A DNA stretch of 64,000 nucleotides from Lepidodermella squamata (lineage: Eukaryota; Gastrotricha), in assembly GCA_047495785.1 (NCBI GenBank), contig JBLDXI010000029.1:2170001-2234000 (forward strand), read 5' to 3'. Shown here piece by piece: positions 37,113-48,200 of this stretch (positions are counted from its first letter, which is position 1; each line of letters opens with the position of its first letter). Position numbers and translations under genes: made by a program. The notes below the pieces were generated by a model. That model was given only the letters and a program-made list of their open reading frames with translations. It had not been told where the DNA came from and made no database searches.

Positions 37113-40100
37113 TTAAACGGTACTGCGTAAAAAGTTGACAATAAACTTTCGACCACCGACAGTTGAAATCAAATTAAGCATAGATTCTGAAAGCGGAGTG
37201 CCAGCGTTTTTTTCGATGAAGGAGCTTAGCAAGCCAACAGCAGCTTCTCGCACCTCGTCCAGCTTAAAATTCCCGGCCATCATTAGACCGTAGAAAACGC
37301 CATCAACGCATAGCCCAGCGACTTCTTCATCCAGAGTGAACGCGGCCGCCTCGAATCCGGCCTTGAAAGCTGGCTGAAAAACAGCCCATGATGTCTCGAA
37401 CATCGCTTTGATAACGCATGTTGGCGGTTTGGCCTTGTCGATGTAAGTCTCCGTGTACAACAATTCGTTACAGGCTACACTAAGATCGCGTCGATTTCGA
37501 GCAGCTCGGAGTGACTCATCCGCCGCTAATCTCATGAGTTCAGTTTGTTGTTCAAACAAAACTGACTGACCATTACCCCGACCGAGTGATGTGGTCAACT
37601 TGACAGGGCTTGAGGAAACGCATTGCCTAACAACTTCTGCTGTTGAAATTGTTACTAGAATCTTGTCCTTCTTAATGCTATCGTAGATTTGTTCTAGGAA
37701 GTCTTTCGCGAAATCTTGACCGTCGTTGATTCCTCGATTGTTCTTGATAAAATCATCCTTCGACATGCGTTGCTTCACATTCGGCGAGTGAAGGTCTGTG
37801 TTCAACATGATAACTGAGAAGGCTAGGGTATGGGCCGAACTCGAGCTAGCAATGGCTGTTTGCCGCTTGTTGCACTGCATGTAACGAGCCGCGAATCGTT
37901 CCATAATCCGATCGATCTTCTGACTCTCGCCGGGCAGACGGAATCCCTGGAGGAAAAGTTTCCTCAACGCGGGTAAGAAGTCGAGATCTGTGAAGTCGAA
38001 TAGATTCATGAATGCATCCATCACATCGAGGTTCTCTGCATCAGGCTCGCCGAGATAGTCACCAACTGCCGATCGATCTAACCGTCGTTCATTCCGTAAC
38101 AACTCCGCAATATCCCTAGCATTTGCCGATAAGAATCCATTCTCCTGCATGAACTTAACTCCTTTTACAGGGGTTTTGTTGAAGACATCAATTCCATTAG
38201 AGTATGTGATTTTTTTAGCGAGATGTTTTGAGAAGGACTTGAACGAATGCTTACTCCTCGTTGAGTTGGCCTTTTGATGCAGGTCGGAAAGATGCTTCAT
38301 CAAAGCAACAATGTTTCGATAGCATTCCTTTTTCACTGCCATATCTTCCTCTCGAATACTGTTGCTGAGAAACGAAAGACCAGGAGTTGCTGGCACATAG
38401 TTTACCATCTGAAGGACCAGAACCGCAATTTTCTCGAAGAAGTTGGGGTAAAAAATTTGGCAGTCGTATTCGATGAAGATTTCAAACAATTTGTCCTGCC
38501 TGCATGTTAAATCGAGAAGAAAACGCCGAATAACAGTCTTGAAATCCTGAGGGACGTTCTGGCTCTCGTAGCAGAAGATGAAGTACTCAAGAAGCAAAGC
38601 AATCTCGTCCTTCAGGGCTGATCTCACCCCGACAGAGTCGATAAGTTGGAGGGTTAGGGCTATCAATCGATCTAGAAGTTCAACTGTACAGTTGAAGCCA
38701 CTTTCGATAAGAGCGAATTGAAAATGCCGTTGAGCTGCTGCCAGTAAGTTTTCTACCCCAGTCTCCTCCCGGGCGTAATTGATCATCAGATTAAGAAAGA
38801 TGAATCTTGACCGCTGTTTGTAAGGCGGAAGTCCTCTAATTTTCACGAATTTATTGTCACCAGTAGAAAGACCGCAGAGGACCTCAAGGATTCTAGTTCC
38901 ACTGTTGAGGAGACCAACCCTAGCCAATGCGGTGTCGGACGATTGAATTTTGCGCATCAGACTGGGTGACGGAGGGACTTCGTCGAGATACGCTAGAAGT
39001 AACTCAAGCCCCGGTGTCTCGCTTTGCTGCGTTGAAAAGATACTCAAGCGCCGTGGCCTGCTCAATGGGGTATGTAAGCTGAAGTCGTAATCCTTTGTGT
39101 CTAGCTTCACTGCCACTTTCATCATATTCAGCAGGTATTCGTCAAAACTCTGCCCGTTGGATATAACATTCAGGTGGAAGCTCACTCCGAATGCTTTCAT
39201 CAGAGTTTCTTGCCGATAGCCTCTAAGCGACGAGACGAAGGTAAATAATGTCTGAAATGAAAAGAATTGATCAAGGAAGAACGCTTCTCATTTCGCAAAC
39301 CTGTACAATGAGGTCTTTGTAGATGGACTCCATTAGTGTATGATGTACGGCTAATGCATCCACCCATTCTTCAGCTTCTGTTACATTATTTTCCAAATAA
39401 CCAAGAGCTAGCGATTTCTAAAAATAATTTCTCCAGTAGAAAGCAAGGGATAATCAGAGGTTCAACTTACCTGAAAGCATTTTAGAGCAACTTTTGCCAC
39501 CGGTAAAGTGTTTGTTTGGACTGCAAGTTTAAGGAAGAGCAAAAAGCGGCGCGAGTTTAAAACATAGGGCAGGTCATCAGCCATTCGGCATCGAACGAAA
39601 GACTCAGGCGAAAGTGAGCTGTTTCTAAGGCCAAAATTGTTCAAATGAAGAAGCTGAATCTGTATTCGAAACTTACGGTTCAAGACCATCTATAGATAAA
39701 TCTTGAATTAAACGCGAGTTTTAGGAAAATTCGGAGCTTACCTAGACTAGCGCTGAAAGGGCTAAAGTGCTTCGTTTCGTATTTCAGCTTAACCTTTGAC
39801 CGAATCTTCTCCAGGGCTTGGAGCATAAAGTTTGGTAGCAAGTAACGGAGCTTTAATAACTTAGTCATTAAAATAGTCCTTAACAAAGTTCCCCAATGCC
39901 ATACCTTTGCAGGATCAGCTTTTGTCACTAAACAGCACATGACTAAATGTCTGAAGAGCCGATCGACATTCTCGCCTGATTTCGCGCTCGCCAAGTAGGA
40001 AGCTCTGAGCCTCTGTTCATTCGCGAAGATTTTCTTTACAGTTTTTTCTCTGATGATGGGCTTGTCCCCATTTTCTTCGTCCCTTTTGTTACCAACGAGA

Positions 40101-40578
40101 AAAGATACGGGAAAATCTCCTTCTGCGACTCTTTTCTGTATCTGCTCCAACCAAAATGACATGACTGACAGGGACTTGGGGTTGGTAAGGTCGTATACAA
40201 AAATAATCTGAATAAATGGATGAGCGATTTCTTTCTTCAAAATTTGACAAAATTTACTCCGTGGATCTCGGAGAAGGAAGATTTCCCGATTGCAGATGTC
40301 GGATTGTTAATGTCCTCGGCTTTGACCGATTCAACATTAACGTTAACACACCTACTGCCGACTTGAACACGTTTTGTCTGCGCGGCCTCTGTGAGGATGA
40401 TTAATGAGCTAAAAATGTTAATTGAAAGCAGTGAATTCTTACCAAGTGTATTAGGTGTAGAATCGCTGAATGCGCCCGTTGTCCATCTGTGCATTAATGA
40501 CTTTTTGCCGACTTGAGGATGTCCACATATCACAATCTTTAGAAGGCCACATTTTAATTTGGTGCCAATTAATTCCAT
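37113..40578 (-). CDS. Rab-like GTPase fused to BIG-type Sec7 ARF guanine-nucleotide exchange factor
   Basis: Exons 1-3 (40578 to about 39890) encode a complete GTPase-sized domain of about 185 residues: KIVICGHPQVGKKS, then GIIFVYDLTNPKSLSVMSFW, GNKRDEE and ASAKSGENVDRLF, closest in feel to RABL3. The P-loop Ser/Thr is Lys and the WDTAGQ motif is replaced by VKAEDINN, so activity is doubtful. With no stop, a 55 bp intron (donor GTATGG, acceptor TTAAAG) joins ADPAK to LRYLLPNFMLQALEKIRSK, the opening of a BIG DCB domain. That continues with LPYVLNSRRFLLFLKLAVQT and VALKCFQKSLALGYLE. The long last exon (37113-39252) holds the HUS motif (EYDCQIFYPNFFEK) and the Sec7 domain (VKGVKFMQENGFL, VGDYLGEPDAENLDVMDAF, GFRLPGESQKIDRIMERF, SVIMLNTDLHSPNVK). 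A short HDS-like end follows. About 1030 residues, much shorter than BIG1/2. Separate overlapping genes remain possible. Confidence 0.72.
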
Positions 40579-41069
40579 TATTCACGGCCGTGTTGGCGGA
40601 TGAGTGGCAAAAGTCTATTTACACATACCTTAATGCTGTAAGTTGAGCTGCTTGAGCGGCTCAATGACGACGATGAGTCATCGCACGTTGACATTTTTAA
40701 CTTATTCACTGTCACCTGATTTTGCCTCCGCGCTATGGCGAAATTGCCGCTTCAAACACGTTGTAATAGCGCATCCGCGTGACCGTTGTAAAAAATGAAG
40801 ACGAACATGCGGCGTGTGAAGTGTGCTATTGCTTTTTCTCGTGTTATTTTTATACCTTTAGCTATTATACACGTAGTTATTATCGCCGCTTTACTCTAAA
40901 ACGCTTCAATTTATCTTCGACATGTTTAAACATGCAGATAAAGTCTTGGGTATGCATTGTACCGTAATTTTACTTGTGGACTTTCTTATCGTAATGGTCG
41001 AGAGTAATCGCGCCTACTATTACTTGGAAACGTTTTTTTTGTGAGAAGAAACAAATCGATAATTATCAC

Positions 41070-41140
41070 GGTTCCATGGTGTAGCGGTTAGCACTCTGGA
41101 CTCTGAATCCAGCGACTCGAGTTCGATTCTCGATGGGACC
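41070..41140 (+). tRNA. tRNA-Gln (anticodon CTG)
   Basis: Cloverleaf seen directly: acceptor stem GGTTCCA with TGGGACC (one T-G wobble), anticodon stem CTGGA/TCCAG enclosing loop CTCTGAA with anticodon CTG, and T-arm TCGAG TTCGATT CTCGA. No intron and no encoded CCA. The A box (TGGTGTAGCGG) and B box (GAGTTCGATTCT) are intact. A short T run follows within about 20 bases, suitable for pol III termination. Confidence 0.93.
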
Positions 41141-41607
41141 TAATGTGATTTTTTATTCTTTCATCGCGAAAGATTGTGAATATGTAAATTGATTGATGAT
41201 TGAGGACGTGTTTCGTGCCAAAACACGCCCAAGCTTGTTTGGCCTCCTTCATTTTTAAGATCATACTTCTTGGGATCATTACTTTATTAAGTTTTGCCCC
41301 AACGTCAGCCTCATCTGACGACAAACCCAAACCGCGATGACGAGGCGTGGTGACTGGCCCTGAGCGCGAACTTGGCCGCACTTGACTGGCTATCATTAGC
41401 CGGTCTGGTCGGCCGTTGATGAACGTTCCGGGCTGGTGGCTCCTTAATTGGGGCCACTTCCGGAGGGGTCAGTCGCTTTCAGAGCGGCTTTTTAATAAAA
41501 TAAATATAAATACATTTTTCATTGATATTCATTAATGATTGAATTGTCTTTGAAATAAAATCGTATAAAGACTCATGAAATCATGAAAAGCAGTCTGTTC
41601 ACAGTTT
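41141..41607. other. Intergenic region with GC-rich hairpins, possible retroelement 3' end
   Basis: From about 41310 to 41490 the sequence is GC-rich and can form hairpins (GGTGGCTCC...GGGGCCAC; GTCGCT TTCAG AGCGGC). It ends in TTTTTAATAAAATAAATATAAATA. This is the look of a degraded LINE 3' end beside a tRNA gene, but no coding part survives. The small GTCGCT hairpin superficially recalls a histone stem-loop; there is no histone gene here. Confidence 0.3.
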
Positions 41608-43253
41608 TTAGACAATTATTCCTTTACAGCCAGTACCTTGACATTCGGGATAAGGGAAAATGTTGGGCAGCACTGAAACCTCTGATGTGAACACAAGTTG
41701 GCCAAATTTATCAGCCGGAATAAAATCACCAATGAACGACCCTAGCTCAGTCCCAAATTCCTTGTACTTGATTTCGATGAGCGAAGCAGACCACCGACCG
41801 TCCCCAGGAGCATCAACTTTACCGCGATAAGTCCGTTTCCCGTTGACAATCGTTTCGTTCAGCTTGACCTTGCTCCATAGTGATTTAAGGTTCGCGCAAT
41901 AAGATGAAACCGTGAAACCGCAATCGCACGGTTTATCGAAACTAGCCATTCGAAAATCCCGTCGCAACTTGTTGCCATCGAAGGTGTTCTTCCCGCAGGA
42001 GTTCGCGTGCCATAGACTAGCTTCGTGGACCTGACCATGATCATCTAACGTGACGACGATTTCTCCAGTCACATTCGAAATTTCCCAGGTAAATGTAGGA
42101 ATGACACGATCTTTCAGCATGTAATCTGCCCAAGTGCTGAGGCCAGGAACTAGTTCCAACAGACCAGTCACCATCATATGCTCAGCATTAGGTACCATCA
42201 TAAACCATTTCGGGCCAGGCATATCTTTCCACCAGTAGTGCGTATCGTCAGGTTGCTGAAATTCGTCCAAAACAGCATTCATAACCAATTTTGGCACGGT
42301 TAGTCGCTGTCTGTAGAAATACGGGTCGATTTCACGCTGTAGCATGGCCATATTTGGGGTGTCTAAACGCTCCGTTATGTTCATTTCAATGTAGTCTTGC
42401 AACGCCCAGCCAAAACCGCCGTAAGACCGCCATTGATGATGGGCAACCGCGGCGAAGTTGATTGCGTCTAATACAACTGGGGCGATGGCTTTTACCCGCT
42501 TCGGATCAACAGCACCAACATCCCACGTTGTCCATCCTCTTTTCGACGCTCCAGCTACGATGTAGGAATCAAGCTCGTAGCCTTGTTCGGGGAATTTTCG
42601 CTTCATGAATTGTGTAACGGTGTCCATTGCTCTTAGAGAGGCTTTAACCATTGGGAAATACAGAAGCCATTCTGGTTTCGATGGGTCCTTGAGGAAATGG
42701 TCCCAGGTGAAGGAGACCGCTGCGTCTTCTCTTCGCGATTTTTTGAGAGGATCGCTTGCGAATGTGATACCTTGATTCGGAATGTTTCTTAGAAACCCGA
42801 CAACAACTCCGACTCTCGCTGCTAAGGCAGCACAGGCGAGGAGTTCGTCGTTCTTCGGGCTTACAGGTCCAGCGGTATTGTCGCCACCAGTAATCCTGTT
42901 TCCAAGAGCCACGTAATGGAAATAAAATAAGGCTTAAATTGCTATTCTTACCATAGGGTCGCGTTTCGCGTATACTTTACGTTATCTGGCACAATAACGT
43001 AAAGGTAGTGCCACCAGATTGATTTTGTATTCGAATCCGGGGTGAATTCATCATCGGTAAGCCACTGCTGTGAAGTCATGTTCAAAGCATACGCTGTCCA
43101 CTTATGGCGGCCGAGTATCTCTTTGCCATTTATAGTCCGGCCCAAATCCACCCATTTGTAGTTTGGGTCGTTTCTCCAGACGTAGTCATCTAAGGCAGTG
43201 CAATTGGCACCGATGAACAGAAAATTTAATAGAATAAAAATGAAGAAAATCAT
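41608..43253 (-). CDS. PhoPQ-activated pathogenicity-related protein family (alpha/beta hydrolase-like), secreted
   Basis: The ATG at 43251-43253 starts a signal peptide (MIFFIFILLNFLFIGANC). An intron of about 55 bp (42896-42950) joins NATLW to ITGGDNTAG in phase, restoring the LWITGG strand typical of the family; read without splicing the motif is broken. Conserved segments: WDHFLKDPSKPEWLLYFPMV, the nucleophile-elbow-like VAGASKRGWTTW, KAIAPVVLDAINF, then YFYRQRLTVPKLVMNAVLDE and WFMMVPNAEHMM. The length of about 530 residues fits. Founding members (Salmonella PqaA, Dictyostelium AprA) are secreted; their biochemical activity is not firmly known. The family is common in bacteria and amoebae and patchy in animals. 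Introns, eukaryotic codon use and a signal peptide show it is a resident gene, not contamination. It lies 188 bp behind a transporter gene on the same strand. Confidence 0.85.
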
Positions 43254-43441
43254 GTTTTTAGGTGACAATTCCGTTATCTGCGAATTATTTCTGGCTCAAA
43301 GGCCTTTCCCTGTTGTGCAAACAAACAATCGACGCTTCCTTTTTGGTATTATCTTTTTCTGCAAATACTTATACCGTCAAAGATAATTTTTTAGGTTTAT
43401 TCACCAGTTGCCAATATAACTTTATATCTGACTTATAACTG

Positions 43442-44856
43442 TTATTTCGCGGCTTGCTCAATTATACGTCTACGCCGTTCGGTAAAAAAAGGCTTGTGGG
43501 TTAGGGCAATCACGAATGCTGAAAACAGCAAGCAACCGCTGATGAAATATGATGAAGATAAAATGTCCGCTGTATTGAGCCAATCTGACAGAGGAAAGAC
43601 GAAGAGAAAAAGCAGGCCCTGTGACCACAGCAACCAGCCAAGACTAGCATTCAACTTCTCTAAGCCATACAGACCTTCCAACAAAATGCTCCTCAAAGTG
43701 GTCAATGGCGCTAACAGATAAAGCAGAATTTCAATTGACGAGGCTTAAATTGTAGCAATCTTACCTATCAGGAATCCGTACACTAAGCTGAATGTGATGA
43801 AACCTATATCCCCAAGCTTAACGCCAATTGCAGCGAACACTAAGACTGATGCGGAGCAAGTTACAGTTCCAAAAATGTACATTGAATAGGCAGTAAGAAT
43901 AACATGCCGTTTCCCAAGATCTGACAGGTAGCCGCATGTGAATCGGCCTATTAAATTAGCCACTCCCACAAACAGCGTCAAAAGGGACCTAGTGAGCTCG
44001 GAGACCCCAGCACTCGGCAATGAGGCTTGGCCCATGAGCAAAATCAAAGGAATGTAACCTGATTGAAAATGACACATTTCGATTTGGAAAAGTCATATTT
44101 CAGCACATTATACTTACTGACGAAGGAAAAAGCAGAAGAAATGATTACGCAAATAAAGTGCCATTCTTTGAATAAACTAAAATTGAAAGAGCCGAGGAGT
44201 TGCTTTAACTTTGACTTTCCAAGGTTGGCATTGATCATTTTTTCATCATCGTGAACCAGCCCTGCGGCAACTCCATTCAAGGACAAAGCTCCAGCGAGAA
44301 GGAAAACCCCTCTCCACGAATAGAGCTTGGCTAGTTGATAGGAAATAGGACCGAGTAAGAGAATAGCTAGTGGTCCACCGCACATTACAATGCCTGTCGC
44401 TAGACCTATCTCACTTTGATCAAAGTAGTTCTGGATTACTGCAATCGATGGGCCATACATCAAGCCGGTCGATATCCCGGCTGCGGCTCCGATTCCTAAG
44501 AGATCGACTGTAATTCTGACTGTTCCAGCCACAGCAAAGACATCGTTGCAAAGCCAGGTAAGGAAAAATGTGATAGTCGGAATGATCGAACCAACAATAA
44601 TCAATTTCCTGAAGCCGAAAAACTGAATTGCTGGAGCTGCAAGAGGCGCCAGCATCAAGCAAAGCGTTGAAATCAGAGCTCCGATAACAGCGATCGAGGT
44701 CTTAGCTGCAGTAGATTCGGGCCATAGGTTGGTGTACTCGACTTCAATGTGAGGCTTAATAACGCTGTAGAGAATGGCAAAATATTCGAGGATGACGTTG
44801 AGGAAAAGAGTTCCGATCAAAATCGGCGTTTGCCTCCTGAAATCTCCGCATGCCAT
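43442..44856 (-). CDS. MFS transporter, monocarboxylate-transporter-like (SLC16 type)
   Basis: Starts MACGDFRRQTPILIGTLFLN. Three exons with short introns: FVS joins GYIPLILLMGQAS near 44060-44115, and FLI joins APLTTLRSILLEGLYG near 43700-43760. The hydrophobic segments and the central basic loop (KMINANLGKSKLKQ) fit about 12 helices in two halves. MFS/SLC16 features include GLMYGPSIAVIQNYFDQSEI with ATGIVMCGGPLAILLLGP in helices 4-5, GRFTCGYLSDLGKRHVIL between helices 8 and 9, and LRSILLEGLYGLEKLNASLG near helix 10. The stop is at 43442. Substrate cannot be read from sequence; monocarboxylates or other small organic anions are typical. It may share a transcript with the downstream PhoPQ-type gene, but the 188 bp gap is not decisive. 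Confidence 0.8.
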
Positions 44857-45292
44857 TTCGAGGTACAGAATTACGAAATTAATTCGTTTCCTGGCATTAG
44901 GTTGAACTGATAAAGCGGGATGTGAAAGTGACTGAGCAAATTATCATGACAATTGTCAACTCGTTATCAGGAGGAAAACAGACTTTTTTACTCTCGCTTA
45001 TTCATCTAAATTTTGGCGTAAAATATCAGCTGTGTAGAATGCGTAAAGCTCAATACAAAATAATCGCCTGCATCTGACATGCGAGACTTTTCACAACAAC
45101 TCGGCATTGAGTAGTATGAATTATAATACTTGAATTTTTAAATGCATAAGCCTTTCGTGCATTCTGTCGCCGTCGGCATGTTTTCAGTGTAATATGGCTT
45201 CTCATCAACGTTAAAATCGTAAATCGTCTTCAAAAGCAGTGTTAATTTTTACAGGTGGAAAACTGATCACTGATAGTATCACGAAAGCATTT
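44857..45292. other. Intergenic region
   Basis: About 435 bp between the end of the LDLR-B gene and the start of the transporter gene, both on the minus strand. No further gene or RNA is visible. Confidence 0.45.
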
Positions 45293-48200
45293 TCAGGTCG
45301 CTGGGCCTTCTTGCAAGTTGCGGTAGCTGATCGAACTAGAACCGCCACCCAGCTCGTCGTGATGAGGAAGACCGGATCCTGACGATGTTCCAGATCGGAT
45401 TGCATCGAATCTCTCGTGTAAAATGCTAGGAACATCATATCGCCTAAATTAGAAGTATTAAGTTGACCCAAAAATGTTAGCAATCATTTGAAATTCACCT
45501 CCATACGAAAACTCCAACCAGACCTAGGAGAGCCACAAGTATGATGACTGCAATAACAATGCCGGCAATTGCACCTCCGGAAAGCCCAGAGCTAGTATCT
45601 GTTGAAGCATCGGACTTCACAGCTTCACTAGTTCCCATGACTTGCGGAGTTGGGCAGTTGGACAAAGGATCAACTAAAAAAAGCAAAATATTAACCTTTA
45701 CAGCGAGTTCTATTGATTCTCACTTTGAGGAGGAGTGCTGCCCTTAGCCAAGCAGAGGACATTCGTATTCGCGCACCACTGATTGTTAGACATGCATTGA
45801 ATCCGGTACTGGGCACCTTGGAGACGAGATTCGACCGCGGCGGTGGAGGCACAAGTCAAGTTGCACCATGATCCGACTCTGTAGTCGCACTTTCCTACGA
45901 AACTGCCAAGGTTTCCATCAGGGGCTGGACATCTCGGAACTGTGTCAGGTTGATTAGTCGTTGCGGTAACAGAAGCAGCAGCAGCAGTGGTAGATATAGG
46001 AACAACAGTTCGACGTGTAGTAACAATTCTCCTGGTTGTGGTTACATTATTAATATCTGGCTTACCATTTGCGCAGTTGACGCCGTCTGGCGGGGCTGAT
46101 TTGTCTGGGCAAAGGCACTTCTTGCCACCATTGGTTTGCGGGACACACACATCACTGCAAGTGTCGACTGAACTGCAAGCCGTATTCGCACTAACTTTGG
46201 CATCCTCAAGACGCGAGTACAGAGCCAAGCCATTGATGCCAATCATGTACTGACCGCCGACGGTGTTTATCTTGAACCCGGTCTTCTTATCGTAGACATG
46301 AATACCACCGTATCCCCAATCAGTTCCGAGGATAAAGTCTCCATAGACGGCAACGCCGTAAGTAAAGGAGGCATTATCCGGGGAAGTCGTGAATGTGTTA
46401 AACGTGGTATCGCCGGGTCTATCCAGGTCAAAGGAGAAAATCGACCTGTTTTGACCCGTAGTGAAATACAGGCGATTTGCCGAATAATCAACGGCCATGT
46501 CGTAGATCCAAGGTATTATTTGAACATCCTGCGTTGTATTCGCACTGAAGTACATGACTCTGGTGCAGGGCGCTGAGCCATCGATCGGGCAGCGCATAAT
46601 TGCTGACCAAGCTGTTGGCGTGGCTCTATATTGAACAGTGGGCCGCCCAAGGGTATTGTTAATCATAACAGCCTGAACAATGTTGCTGTTATTCCTGACT
46701 GAGACGTAAAGGTGCCTAAAAAATATATTTAGATGTATGTGAACGCCAAAGAGATCGTTGGCTTACAGCCTGTCACGTCTGCGATCCATTGTAACCCCAA
46801 ATGCATTGCCACCTATGTCGCTGAAGTCAGCAATGGGCACACTTCGCTTGGTATCAATGTTTGCCGCATATAACATGCGGTTATCTCTGATCGTGTAGAA
46901 CAGCGTTCTCGAATTGCTGTCCACGAACAGACCATACGGCCTGCTGGTTGCATCTAGAATATTTGTTGATATGTTTTTAGGAAACTAGCTTGAGCATGAA
47001 CTCACTGAATTGCAAGAAAACGTCGTTGAAAGGAATTTGACCGAACGTTCTCTGCATCTGTCTCGTCGGCATAATTCTAAGGATGGCCGATCGGTCGAAA
47101 TCGCTGTAATAAAGGTGGTCTCTAGGAGCATCATAAGTCACAGCATAAGGCCGGGCCTGTTCGCAAAGAAATAATCTCGTAACTGATACTTTTTTTTAGG
47201 AAAACAGCAAACCTTTGGATGGATATTGTAAGTAGAAAGAATGTCTTTAATGCCGCGGCTAGGGTTATCGAGAACGTTAAGTGGGACTGAATAGATATCG
47301 TGGCGGTAATCATCCGGCGCGAAAACTACTCCAATTTGCGCGATATCCAACGTTCGAGCTGTGCACGAAACGCCATCGTCAACGAGCCGCATGCCGTCAG
47401 GACACATGCATTGCCGGATCGTAGCATTGGTCCTTGGCTGGTCCCATTTGCTGAGGCAAAACTGCTCACAGCCTCCGCGGTCGATGGCCGCGCATCTGTC
47501 GTTCGCGGCTAGGATTAAAGCTCAAAGTCAGTTGTTAAATTTTAAATCATAGTTACCATAGCTTGTATTTTTTAGTATAATAAGTGATGGATCGTTAATC
47601 GCCAGAGAAGATAGGAAGTAAGACCGGCCGAATTGGAAAACGGAAGTTTCCGAGTCAACAACAATACCACCCGATGAACTGGTGAAAATCTTTTGGGCAC
47701 ATCCATTAGCATCGTCTCCATTCGCATTTGGTCCACATGTGAACAAAAGTACGGATTGATAAACCGCGATGTAAGTTACGTTGGGCTTCGCAAAAGTTGA
47801 GAACACCGGAGACTGTTGAACGAATGGGCAGCTGTTGGCGAACGGTGGTAAATTCGTCAACTGAATGCGTCCCAGCTGATTGCTTGGCTGGTTCAGCATA
47901 AGAAGTGTCTGATTGGCATATGCGACCTGTAGCTGGATAACTGTATCAGTCGTCGTGGCAACTAAGCATTGGTTGGAAGCTCCGTCGAGATCTCGCTGAA
48001 AAACACTACTTCCGCCATCAGCGTTCGTCAATGCTATGTAGAGTTTTCGTCGATAGACATCAATTGCCAAGCCTGTCACGTTAACACCTTCGGCAAGAAT
48101 TAAAGGACTTTCAAAGTCATCTCTGACCACGATCAGCCGTTTGTTAGCCTGATCGGAGATGTAAAGATTCCGACCAAACCAATCGAAAACTAGATCAGAA

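Noticed and set aside
41088-41396. Minus-strand open frame of about 100 codons overlapping the tRNA
   Set aside because: Its 3' end is the antisense of the tRNA gene and the rest has no protein-like features; the composition fits a degraded noncoding element.
41470-41492. Hairpin GTCGCT-TTCAG-AGCGGC resembling a histone 3' stem-loop
   Set aside because: The loop has five bases, one pair is a wobble, and no histone gene is nearby.
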